Virus record (IMG/VR): IMGVR_UViG_3300034013_000240 | Span: 1-64,000 of that record | DNA: 64,000 nucleotides | Origin: a virus | Reading direction: 5' to 3' (one strand) | Shown here: one piece after another, positions 6,730-13,680 of the stretch | How positions within the stretch are numbered: position 1 is the first letter of the stretch | Layout: each line of letters begins with the position of its first letter | Notes under the pieces: model-generated | What the model was told of the DNA's origin: nothing | Database searches by the model: none | What the model saw: the letters and a program-made list of their open reading frames with translations, nothing else | Position numbers and translations under genes: made by a program

Positions 6730-7521
6730 TCACTTCTTTTTAAATTGTTCGAACCATTTATCAGTTTTAATGTCGCAAACTAAAGTTTCAAAATCATCAT
6801 CTAATTCTGTTGAATTGATAATATCTTTTTTAAATTTTTTCAACAACGTTATTACCTGCTCCTCACTATACATTCCTTCTTGCTTTTCAAAACCATACTT
6901 CTCAATTAATCTAATTGCTTGAGATTCATTACCGCATTCAAGACAAAACTTAATGTGTTGCAATAAATCAAACTCAAGTGTTTCTTGTTTGGGTTCTTGT
7001 AGTTGTTTAGGTTTATCACTCCAAAATTGTTTATCATTTTTAGTCCCAAATACTCTTGTTTTAGGTTCTTCTTTTGGAATGATTTGACCTAATTCTAACA
7101 TATCAATTTCTTTTGGAATGATTATTTCATAATCTTTAGTTGATTTTTCATTAACATACGAAATAAAATTAACAAACTCACAACTTGGATTCTTAACAAA
7201 CCATTCTAAGAACTCATCATCTATAGCTTGTACACCATCTTTGATTAAGTCTTGGTCTGTTGTTAGGATGATTTTTTTTGGTTCATGATTAAAAAATAAT
7301 GCCATTGTATTTTTCCATAGGAAAACTCTTGTTCCTTGTATAACCCAAATGTCATTTTCAAACCCACTAATTTCTTCGTCAGAAGTGATGTAAATGTTTT
7401 GGTTTAAAGATTCTCCTTTCGATGTAGAATATTCTGGTTCAAAAAATAATTGACCTAAATTCATATAAATCCTACTTGGTTTGTCTGTTGGTGTTACCCA
7501 TAAATTTCTTTTCTTTTCCAT
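6730..7521 (-). CDS. 263-aa protein carrying a C-terminal MKQETLEEV-family module
   Basis: Residues ~1-175 form a separate domain that I do not recognise (MEKKRNLWVTPTDKPSRIY, and a segment IWVIQGTRVFLWKNTMALFF with likely beta strands, followed by KKIILTTDQDLIKDGVQAID). From about residue 178 the family begins again inside the protein (EPKQETLEF), then GMYSEEQVITLLKKFKKDI and the end WFEQFKKK. It is a fusion of an unknown domain to the repeat module and stands first in the tandem set. Confidence 0.75.
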   Translation of the reverse strand: MEKKRNLWVTPTDKPSRIYMNLGQLFFEPEYSTSKGESLNQNIYITSDEEISGFENDIWVIQGTRVFLWKNTMALFFNHEPKKIILTTDQDLIKDGVQAIDDEFLEWFVKNPSCEFVNFISYVNEKSTKDYEIIIPKEIDMLELGQIIPKEEPKTRVFGTKNDKQFWSDKPKQLQEPKQETLEFDLLQHIKFCLECGNESQAIRLIEKYGFEKQEGMYSEEQVITLLKKFKKDIINSTELDDDFETLVCDIKTDKWFEQFKKK

Positions 7522-7527
7522 ACAAAA

Positions 7528-7737
7528 TTAATTTATGATTGTGAACAATTCCCTCTCAATTAAATCAAGAGGGTTATTGATTGTATTGTAAATTTTCTCT
7601 GCTTGTTTAAAGGTTAAGTTGCTTTCCATTTGTATCTTTTTTATTTGATTGATACGTTCTTTGTACTCCATTTCTAAAGAGTGTGCAACATCAGCGATGC
7701 ACACTCTGTTTGTACGTGGTCTTTTTTGTTTAATCAT
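7528..7737 (-). CDS. Small basic hypothetical protein, 69 aa
   Basis: Starts MIKQKRPRTNRVCIADVAHS. A helical segment INQIKKIQMESNLTFKQAEKIY resembles ISENNITYQEAKKVL in the 67-aa gene at 12543, so the two may be distant relatives. The C-terminal ELFTIIN is written by an exact copy of the dispersed 12-mer. The ATG overlaps the stop of the 582-aa gene upstream. Function unknown. Confidence 0.68.
   Translation of the reverse strand: MIKQKRPRTNRVCIADVAHSLEMEYKERINQIKKIQMESNLTFKQAEKIYNTINNPLDLIERELFTIIN
7535..7546 (+). repeat. Dispersed 12-mer ATGATTGTGAAC, copy 2
   Basis: Exact copy at the end of the 69-aa gene; read as FTII on the minus strand, a different frame from copy 1. Confidence 0.85.
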
Positions 7738-9478
7738 TAACTAATACCTCCTCTTCTTTCTTCTCATAAACTAATACACCTTCAATAGTTATACTCAATA
7801 TCTCGTCAGTTAACGTGTTTATTATTTGTTGCGCATCCATAGAACCTCTATCTATCTTTGTATCGAATTTGTACCCACCTACATATTCTATACTAACATC
7901 TACCAACTCATCAGTTATAAAGTAGTCTTCATTAGATATATCATTGTAATAAGACTCATCAACATGAACATCTTCCCCTATTGAGTTAATCCACACTGCA
8001 TCATCACATAATACATATTCCCCAACGTATCTTGATTTGCTGAAAGATATATAAGAAGTGTCTTCAAGAAGAACGTATCCAGAACCATCAATATGAACAA
8101 CATCTGTTTTTAAATACCATCTATCATCTCTATCGCTAAAAGCGCAATATCTCTCATTATAATAATCACCATCAATCAGAATGCAATCATCGTCGTCAGC
8201 ATCCATTCTTTCATCGCTTATCGCGCAAGTAACGTAATCACCATCAAATAACTCTGAGTTTCCATCCGTACAAGTTAACTCGTTGTCACCATAACTATTA
8301 TTTAGCTCTATATAATCATCATCTACATTATCTACATACTTAAATGTATCCATATATGGAGCTGTTCTTGCGTTTTTTAATGATATTTTTAATACTCTCT
8401 CGAACTCACTTACTGAGTCAGTTTCCTTAATGTATTGACACCAAGTAATTGGGTCTGAATAACTTTGCTCTGCCTTCCATATAATGTCGTTTTCTTTAGC
8501 GTATTTTATGAATTTATGAATCATTGAGTCACTACCATAAATCCTATCCATATACAATTGACCGCCTATCATCCATAACAAAGCTCTTCCAGTTACTTTG
8601 CCACTTTGATTTAAGTAAGTCAGCATAGAGATTACCTCTGGGTTGATTGAATAAAGACGTAGATAATCTTGGCAACTATCGTATCTCATACAGCTATTAC
8701 CTAAACTACCAGTACTAACCTCGCTTTCTACTTTATCCTCGTGATAATATTTTACTATATCATCCCCAGTAAATACAACAAACTCACCCTTATCAACATA
8801 ATGAGCCACCAACTTATTATTTAGTTCCTCGTAAAAACTATCAGAGTATTTGAATAGTGTTCTTACTTTCTTAATTACTCTTATTGGTTTAGCACTAGTT
8901 CTAGTTTCTTTCTTCCACGCATCGCCACTATCACTCATTATTGTATTCTTGTTTTTAGCTTGATAAGATACTAACAATTCTTGGTCTGTAGTTTTACAAT
9001 GAAAATTTCTATCGTATGTTTTATTAAACACTTTATAGTCGTAAGCTATTAACTCAGCTCTAAACAACGACGACTGAATGTGTTTCATTTCACTAAGAAT
9101 GTCAGTAATTGCAACTTGAAACTTACGGCTAAACAATGAATATTTTATGTGTACGCCTCTATACTCTCTTGTTGTGCAAAAGTGTAATATATCGTTCAAT
9201 GTTAATTCGTTTGGTAGGAAGCTGAGTTCTATTGTGTCAAGACCTATATTGTACCACTCTTTATCTTTAAGTTGATTATAAATATATTCATGTACTAAGG
9301 TTCTATCTGTACTTTCATTACTATAATCAACATAATACATTATTACCTCTCTAAAACCTCTAGGCGAAACTGCCATGACGTTATTCCTTAATAACTCCTT
9401 TAATGATTGTGAAACCTCTTGTTCTCCAAAAGCATCTAGTATTCCTATCGCATCGAATATTGAAAATTTAATGTTCAT
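7730..9478 (-). CDS. Conserved phage protein of unknown function, 582 aa
   Basis: The central part (residues ~240-350) carries a block I recognise as recurrent in unrelated phages: GSLGNSCMRYDSCQDYLRLY, then NQSGKVTGRALLWMIGG and MDRIYGSDS. Its role is not known to me. The C-terminal ~180 residues are highly acidic and contain repeated short units of the type CAISDERMDADDDDCILIDG and CAFSDRDDRWYLKTD, which look like degenerate treble-clef or zinc-ribbon-like beta hairpins. The N-terminal third is helical. No signal peptide or membrane span. It sits between the M20 peptidase and the small 69-aa gene, in the early minus-strand operon. Confidence 0.8.
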   Translation of the reverse strand: MNIKFSIFDAIGILDAFGEQEVSQSLKELLRNNVMAVSPRGFREVIMYYVDYSNESTDRTLVHEYIYNQLKDKEWYNIGLDTIELSFLPNELTLNDILHFCTTREYRGVHIKYSLFSRKFQVAITDILSEMKHIQSSLFRAELIAYDYKVFNKTYDRNFHCKTTDQELLVSYQAKNKNTIMSDSGDAWKKETRTSAKPIRVIKKVRTLFKYSDSFYEELNNKLVAHYVDKGEFVVFTGDDIVKYYHEDKVESEVSTGSLGNSCMRYDSCQDYLRLYSINPEVISMLTYLNQSGKVTGRALLWMIGGQLYMDRIYGSDSMIHKFIKYAKENDIIWKAEQSYSDPITWCQYIKETDSVSEFERVLKISLKNARTAPYMDTFKYVDNVDDDYIELNNSYGDNELTCTDGNSELFDGDYVTCAISDERMDADDDDCILIDGDYYNERYCAFSDRDDRWYLKTDVVHIDGSGYVLLEDTSYISFSKSRYVGEYVLCDDAVWINSIGEDVHVDESYYNDISNEDYFITDELVDVSIEYVGGYKFDTKIDRGSMDAQQIINTLTDEILSITIEGVLVYEKKEEEVLVND

Positions 9479-9508
9479 CTTTTTTTTATTTTATTTGTTA
9501 TTATTATT

Positions 9509-10576
9509 TTAATGTTTCTCTCCGTAAGCTATATCTAGGTACTCATCCATAGTCATTGCGCTACCGCAATTAGAACACTCTATATCATTAGTAAATTCAT
9601 CATGCACAGCTGATGTATATCCGCAATTAAAGCACTCCATTTTACCCACAAAACTAATACCTAAATCTTCTAATTCGTCTCCAAAAACATCATCTACTTC
9701 AATAGATTGGTTTTCTTTTTTCCAATCATCAAAGGTTTTTATGTTTGTATTTGTTAAATACCCCCCAGTTCCATAGCTAGAATATCCATAACCATAACCA
9801 CCGATATAACTCATTCTGTCTTGCTCATTTATTCTCCACAACTTAGTTGATAACTCGTCAAAGAACTCCATGCACATCATGTAGGTATTATAAACATCTG
9901 AAATTGAAACCCACTCGTTATCTGTGTGAGGCAAATAATAACCGCAAGACATATTTGCTACACATATCTCTGTACTCTCGGCAATCATCAACACATCAGT
10001 CATACCTCCATCTACTTCTTGCCTTCCGTATTTAGTTAGTATTGGTTTTATAGCCTCACTAAATTCATCGCTATACAGTTTTGTCCAAGATATTTTACTA
10101 ACAAAATCCTTATTTCCTTTTCTATCGCACTCTAAAACAAAAGAGCAATCGTTAAAGAACGTAAAATCACATTGACTACTACCAACACAACCTATCTCTT
10201 CATCTACGAAAAAAGCAGCTTTAAAGTTATCGTAATGCTTAATCATTTGTAGGGTTATAAAGATACCTACTTTATCATCCCCACCAATACCAAGCCTATT
10301 GCAATCTTTTGTGTCTATTGCAAACAGTTTGTCTTTTGTTTGGTGTACCTCGTAGTTTGGGTTGTACATGTGAACCGTATCTATATGGCAAACCATAGAT
10401 GGGTATATCTCTGCCTCTCCCTTGACTACATAAATATTCCCTACGTGGTCTCTATATGGACTTAAACCCATACTCTCTAGCTCTTTAAATATAAATCTAG
10501 ACATGTGTCTAAATCTACCGCTATACGATTGTATCTGCAATACTTTAATCAATTGTAACTCAAAATGTCTGTTCAT
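9509..10576 (-). CDS. M20-family-like zinc metallopeptidase with C-terminal zinc ribbon
   Basis: 355 residues. Metal-site motifs of di-zinc M20 peptidases are in order: CHIDTVH (H64, D66), GIGGDDKVG (D100/D101), VDEEIGCVGS (E126-E127, general base and ligand), ECDRKG (D151) and HTDNEWV (~H218). This is the pattern of peptidase T-type exopeptidases, but at ~245 residues the catalytic part is short and seems to lack the usual dimerisation lid. A Gly/Tyr-rich linker (GGYGYGYSSYGTGGY) joins it to a four-Cys zinc ribbon (CFNCG ... CSNCG, ~residues 317-340). Substrate unknown: peptide, acyl-amino acid or host protein tag are all possible. Confidence 0.82.
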   Translation of the reverse strand: MNRHFELQLIKVLQIQSYSGRFRHMSRFIFKELESMGLSPYRDHVGNIYVVKGEAEIYPSMVCHIDTVHMYNPNYEVHQTKDKLFAIDTKDCNRLGIGGDDKVGIFITLQMIKHYDNFKAAFFVDEEIGCVGSSQCDFTFFNDCSFVLECDRKGNKDFVSKISWTKLYSDEFSEAIKPILTKYGRQEVDGGMTDVLMIAESTEICVANMSCGYYLPHTDNEWVSISDVYNTYMMCMEFFDELSTKLWRINEQDRMSYIGGYGYGYSSYGTGGYLTNTNIKTFDDWKKENQSIEVDDVFGDELEDLGISFVGKMECFNCGYTSAVHDEFTNDIECSNCGSAMTMDEYLDIAYGEKH

Positions 10577-10790
10577 CTTTTTTTATTTTATTTGTTATTA
10601 TTATTTTTAGCACCCTATTTCTTACACTGGGAAGTGATAGCAGCCTCACTGTTCGTATTCACTGTTCTGAGATAAGAGTAGGGTCAAGCCGAGAACTCCC
10701 AATGGTTTGTAATAGCGTATCTCGTACAGCTATATCCATTCTATATATTACTATATAGTTTCTATCAGGGTTTAGTCTTTCTGATTTTGA
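10577..10790. other. Non-coding, relatively GC-rich structured island
   Basis: No convincing gene. From about 10610 to 10740 the base composition is clearly richer in G+C than surrounding genes and contains the direct repeat CACTGTTC (10647-10654, 10660-10667) and the complementary ends CACTGGGAAGTG / CAGTG. On the minus strand it lies between the 114-aa gene and the M20 peptidase gene, so it would be transcribed as leader of the peptidase gene. It may be a structured leader or small RNA; no known riboswitch consensus was recognised. Confidence 0.4.
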
Positions 10791-11135
10791 TTACTTATCT
10801 AAAGAATCATATTCTCCTTGCAAGAAAGCTATTTTCTCTAAGTGAGAATTAAGAGCGTCTTGAGCATCGGTTAGTACGTTTTTAGCGTCTAAAAGACTTC
10901 TTACATACACATTTCTGTCTGTAATCAATTTACCGTTGTTTACCCTAGCTATTCTAAGGTTTTCTTGAGCGTACTCAACTGTATCTTCTAGTGTGATTGT
11001 ATCACCATTTAAAGATGCAATTTGTGTCTTCAAAGCACTGTCTGCTTGTCTTAGGATTTTTTGACCTGTTGCTTCAGCGTTATCACCTGCGATAATTGCT
11101 ACTACTTCTTTTACGAAACTTTTCATTTTGTTCAT
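10791..11135 (-). CDS. Coiled-coil hypothetical protein, 114 aa
   Basis: Starts MNKMKSFVKEVVAIIAGDN (a second ATG is three codons on). Almost wholly helical with heptad-like spacing (LKTQIASLNGDTITLED; LITDRNVYVRSLLDAKNVL), suggesting a coiled coil. A mildly hydrophobic N-terminus (VVAIIAG) is too short to call a membrane span. Unknown function; precedes the structured island and the M20 gene. Confidence 0.72.
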   Translation of the reverse strand: MNKMKSFVKEVVAIIAGDNAEATGQKILRQADSALKTQIASLNGDTITLEDTVEYAQENLRIARVNNGKLITDRNVYVRSLLDAKNVLTDAQDALNSHLEKIAFLQGEYDSLDK

Positions 11136-11145
11136 GTTTTAAAGA

Positions 11146-12192
11146 TTAAAATTTAATTGATTTATTTTTAGTGCGTAGTTTTAAATTTACAGAGTGCACT
11201 GGCTCTATAAAAGTTTTATGATTGTGAACAATATCACTTTGCTGTTGAGTCTTTTCAAAGTTATAAACTTGTTCGTGTTTATTGTTCTCTGTTATAAATT
11301 GCTTCTCGTACTTATCTTTAGTTGATTTAACCCAACTACTTCCCTCATATTCTTCAAGAACTTTTTTCCAAGTCCACGAACTATGAATATCGACTGAATT
11401 AAAATCAAAATCTGACGTTTTAAATATTGGATAACCATTGTTTGCTTTAATGGTTTTTGACCATCCACTAAGGTTTAAACACTCTACATATTCATAAACA
11501 CTATCATCTGTTGATTCAGGATGATAATCTATAGGCATTAATTCATATCTTATATTTAGATATTTTTCACTTAAAGCACATGTGCAAGTGTATGATTTTT
11601 GACTAGGGAAATCAACGGTACGACTAGACTTGATAATACCTATCTCTCCAGCCCTTACTGAGCCGTAATTTGGATAATTAATTAAAGCTTTTAAGTATCT
11701 ACCTATATGTTGTGATAAGTCATCAAAATACTCTACAACATCGCTAGTCTTAGATACTTGGTCTTCGGGTAGTTTAATTATTGAAGCTCCTTGACGATTA
11801 ACCATATCTATAGAGTAATTATTAAATCTTCCATTTATAACTCCGTAGAATACGTGTATATTATTCGGACTATAAAAATTACCTATATGTCTTCTAGTAT
11901 CAATACCAAGTGATTGAAAATATTTTATTATTCTTTCTCCGTGTTCTTCAGATGTGTTTTCTATAACAATATTATCTACCACCACTTCTTTTTTAACATA
12001 TTCGTTTGCTTTAAACCACCATCCAGACATTCCAAAACCTCTATTCTTATCGCAATGTTCATTATATTCATCAGGTATGTCCGCCCCCATATAAAAACTC
12101 ATGTCAAGAGTCCATGATACAGGTATGCCACGAGAAGTATTTATTTCACTTGCGTCATACTCGTCTAACCTTTTAAATCTATATTTAGCCAT
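11146..12192 (-). CDS. Hypothetical protein, 348 aa
   Basis: Starts MAKYRFKRLDEYDASEINTS. I do not recognise the family. It is rich in Tyr, Asn and Ser, with many probable beta strands (NNIHVFYGVINGRFNNYSID) and a segment KSYTCTCALSEKYLNIRYEL; there are few Cys and no zinc cluster. The C-terminal ~45 residues (HEQVYNFEKTQQQSDIVHNH) look unstructured and contain VHNH written by the dispersed 12-mer. Neighbours are a small membrane protein upstream (2 bases away) and the 114-aa coiled-coil protein. Confidence 0.75.
   Translation of the reverse strand: MAKYRFKRLDEYDASEINTSRGIPVSWTLDMSFYMGADIPDEYNEHCDKNRGFGMSGWWFKANEYVKKEVVVDNIVIENTSEEHGERIIKYFQSLGIDTRRHIGNFYSPNNIHVFYGVINGRFNNYSIDMVNRQGASIIKLPEDQVSKTSDVVEYFDDLSQHIGRYLKALINYPNYGSVRAGEIGIIKSSRTVDFPSQKSYTCTCALSEKYLNIRYELMPIDYHPESTDDSVYEYVECLNLSGWSKTIKANNGYPIFKTSDFDFNSVDIHSSWTWKKVLEEYEGSSWVKSTKDKYEKQFITENNKHEQVYNFEKTQQQSDIVHNHKTFIEPVHSVNLKLRTKNKSIKF
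11218..11229 (+). repeat. Dispersed 12-mer ATGATTGTGAAC, copy 3
   Basis: Exact copy near the 3' end of the 348-aa gene (VHNH on the minus strand). The minus-strand match to copy 4 extends to GTTCACAATCATAAAACT. Confidence 0.85.
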
Positions 12193-12194
12193 AT

Positions 12195-12404
12195 CTAAAA
12201 GTTTTTAGTTTTATGATTGTGAACGTCGTCCAATACTAAAATTAGAGGTATCCACCCAATAAATAGATTTAATCCAATTACAGCATTACAAGTCATTGCT
12301 TCTTTATACGTCATATCAGATAATAGATATACCATAAGACCAAAGAACATCCACGTTATAAGAAGCGTAGATACTCCAACTATTAAAAGTTTAGTATTTT
12401 TCAT
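12195..12404 (-). CDS. Small membrane protein with two transmembrane helices, 69 aa
   Basis: Residues ~5-28 (LLIVGVSTLLITWMFFGLMV) and ~42-58 (VIGLNLFIGWIPLILVL) are hydrophobic spans separated by a short charged loop (DMTYKEAMTC). The tail DVHNHKTKNF is polar and includes an exact copy of the dispersed 12-mer. Localisation to the inner membrane is expected. Upstream (12440-12519) lies one copy of the arm-swapped hairpin element, so its expression may be controlled there. Confidence 0.75.
   Translation of the reverse strand: MKNTKLLIVGVSTLLITWMFFGLMVYLLSDMTYKEAMTCNAVIGLNLFIGWIPLILVLDDVHNHKTKNF
12213..12224 (+). repeat. Dispersed 12-mer ATGATTGTGAAC, copy 4
   Basis: Exact copy at the end of the small membrane-protein gene (VHNH on the minus strand). 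Confidence 0.85.
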
Positions 12405-12439
12405 GTTTATTATTTGGTTTTTAAATTAACATACACATA

Positions 12440-12519
12440 GATATATATATTTATATATATTGTATTAATATCCTTTAACTTTTCTTATATACCCCCTTTA
12501 ACTTTTCTTATAGGGGGTA
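12440..12519 (-). promoter_or_regulatory. Arm-swapped hairpin element, copy A (upstream of membrane-protein gene)
   Basis: In gene orientation (minus strand) the order is TACCCCC, TATAAGAAAAGTTAAA, GGGGGTA, TATAAGAAAAGTTAAA, then GGATATTAATACAATATA and an AT tract. The 7-base arms (12513-12519 and 12490-12496) pair perfectly around a 16-base loop (12497-12512) that is identical to the unpaired copy beside it (12474-12489). Copy B at 45941-46020 has the same architecture with the two arms exchanged. It begins ~35 bases upstream of the ATG at 12404. Role unknown: protein-binding site, riboregulator or phage promoter element. Confidence 0.7.
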
Positions 12520-12542
12520 CACGACATTTTAAAAGCAATACA

Positions 12543-12746
12543 CTAAACCATTCGCATCTCTCTAGCCATACAACTCCATTTAAGGTTGTTTTTAAGGACT
12601 TTCTTTGCTTCTTGGTATGTAATATTGTTTTCTGAAATAATCTCTCTTAAACGCTCCGTAATCAACTCACGTCTTCTAACTTCTTTTTTGTGTAGTTCAA
12701 GACCAATAGCCTCAACATCTACCTTTACTTTTATTCTTGCTCTCAT
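12543..12746 (-). CDS. Small basic hypothetical protein, 67 aa
   Basis: Starts MRARIKVKVDVEAIGLELHK. Very basic N-terminal half followed by a helix RLREIISENNITYQEAKKVL that resembles the 69-aa gene at 7528. Could be a small DNA- or RNA-binding protein, but no defined motif. It lies 3 bases after the 62-aa membrane-protein gene. Confidence 0.65.
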   Translation of the reverse strand: MRARIKVKVDVEAIGLELHKKEVRRRELITERLREIISENNITYQEAKKVLKNNLKWSCMAREMRMV

Positions 12747-12749
12747 AAC

Positions 12750-12938
12750 TTATTCTTTTGAGGTTGCACCAACTACTATACAAGCCAGTAGATTAATCAT
12801 TACTAACAACATGTATATATGCCAGTTTGGGTAGTTTTCCCTACTATTTTCTAAAGTTCCTATGAACATCAAGCATATAAAAGCAATTAGGCTCAAATAT
12901 AGCCACTTCTCCCAAGCATTATAATTAAATTTAAACAT
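12750..12938 (-). CDS. Small membrane protein, 62 aa
   Basis: Two hydrophobic helices (LYLSLIAFICLMFIGTL, residues ~13-29; IYMLLVMINLLACIVVGA, ~41-58) joined by a polar loop ENSRENYPNWH. Probably a two-pass inner-membrane protein. Three bases separate it from each neighbour. Function unknown. Confidence 0.72.
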   Translation of the reverse strand: MFKFNYNAWEKWLYLSLIAFICLMFIGTLENSRENYPNWHIYMLLVMINLLACIVVGATSKE

Positions 12939-12941
12939 AGC

Positions 12942-13139
12942 TTAATCTTTTAGTATGAACATTTTTAATATTTCCAAATCGTGTTGAGTTGCCAACACCT
13001 CATGCGTTAAGTCTGATAATTGTTTTCTAATTCTTTGGTTTTCAGCCACTAGTTTAGTAGTCAATTCAACCAATAGTCCAATAGCTTCTGAACTTAATAA
13101 AACTGCATCTGTTAATTGTTTCTTACTTAATTTATCCAT
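12942..13139 (-). CDS. Small helical protein, 65 aa
   Basis: Starts MDKLSKKQLTDAVLLSSEAI and continues as a single amphipathic helical region with leucine-rich heptads (LLVELTTKLVAENQRIRKQL), so a short coiled coil is likely. It is the first gene of the 13.14 to 10.8 kb minus-strand run; a 14-base perfect palindrome lies 20 bases upstream and may be its operator. Confidence 0.68.
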   Translation of the reverse strand: MDKLSKKQLTDAVLLSSEAIGLLVELTTKLVAENQRIRKQLSDLTHEVLATQHDLEILKMFILKD

Positions 13140-13159
13140 CTTTATATTATTTTAAGTTA

Positions 13160-13173
13160 ATGCAATATTGCAT
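13160..13173. promoter_or_regulatory. 14-bp perfect palindrome ATGCAATATTGCAT (candidate operator)
   Basis: Lies 20 bases upstream of the 65-aa gene. The half-site TGCAAT recurs in the palindrome GTGCAATTGCAC at 13562-13573, suggesting one dimeric regulator could see both. Confidence 0.4.
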
Positions 13174-13175
13174 AG

Positions 13176-13223
13176 TCAATAGAAACGGAATTGAACCGCT
13201 TATGATTGTGAACCTACCTATTG
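13176..13223 (-). ncRNA. tRNA-like mini-element (acceptor stem and T-arm only)
   Basis: On the minus strand 48 bases fold as CAATAGG, TA, a 14-base linker, a 5-bp T-stem AGCGG/CCGTT around the canonical T-loop TTCAATT, then TCTATTG and A. The acceptor stem is 7 bp (one G-U), TA occupies positions 8-9, and the last A is where the discriminator base belongs. D-arm and anticodon arm are missing; in their place is GGTTCACAATCATA, which contains copy 5 of the dispersed 12-mer. No CCA is encoded. It could be a shrunken tRNA relic, an old attachment-site remnant or a genuine tRNA mimic. Confidence 0.45.
13202..13213 (+). repeat. Dispersed 12-mer ATGATTGTGAAC, copy 5 (intergenic)
   Basis: Exact copy between genes, inside the tRNA-like mini-element. 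This copy cannot be explained by protein coding. Confidence 0.85.
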
Positions 13224-13232
13224 AAATATAAA

Positions 13233-13264
13233 AGTCCTTTGCTAAAATTAATTAACAAAGGACT
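13233..13264. terminator. Hairpin AGTCCTTTG/CAAAGGACT, probable terminator
   Basis: Perfect 9-bp inverted repeat around a 14-base loop, flanked by T/A-rich tracts on both sides (TTTATATTT on the minus strand, ATATTTTTATTT on the plus). Could stop transcription from either direction in the control region. Confidence 0.5.
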
Positions 13265-13369
13265 GTATATTTTTATTTATGAATTGAACATTTTTTGCCC
13301 TTACTTTTTTGGTTTTGATAAACCGCATTTATGTAGGTATTGACTAAAACTATACTTAACAATAGTATA

Positions 13370-13490
13370 TAAAAAGCCCTGTAATTTATATGCGTTCCGT
13401 ACTTATATCACTAAGGAGGCTTAACGCTTTACAGCCAATGGACTATGGACGCAAATAACCATGTAATTTTTTCAAATTGCGTCTTTTTTG
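13370..13490 (+). ncRNA. Candidate small RNA with intrinsic terminator
   Basis: In a 565-base stretch without genes, a folded block is visible: CTGTAA (13379) pairs with TTACAG (13429), enclosing GCGTT/AACGC (13392, 13423) and a loop containing AAGGAGG, an anti-anti-SD-like string rare in this genome. It ends in the hairpin GACGCAA (13448) / TTGCGTC (13477) followed by six T, a good intrinsic terminator. Upstream, TTGACT (13340), 17 bases, TAGTAT (13363) looks like a sigma70-type promoter, which is not the usual Bacteroidota form. A small protein cannot be excluded but none is evident. Confidence 0.45.
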
Positions 13491-13561
13491 TACGGTTTAA
13501 AATTATCATATTTTTATAATATTCGTACCAATAAAATCATCATCACTTTATTAAAAAACTT

Positions 13562-13573
13562 GTGCAATTGCAC
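13562..13573. promoter_or_regulatory. Palindrome GTGCAATTGCAC (candidate operator)
   Basis: Perfect 12-bp palindrome within the imperfect longer one ACTTGTGCAATTGCACGAAGT (13558-13578). Shares the TGCAAT half-site with the palindrome at 13160. Confidence 0.4.
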
Positions 13574-13680
13574 GAAGTTACATTTATGCGTTTATACTAT
13601 TGTAATAAACAAATGTTAATAAGAGGTAAAAATTAAGAACGTGCCGAACTCTTCAGGTATAATTTAACGGCTATTATACG

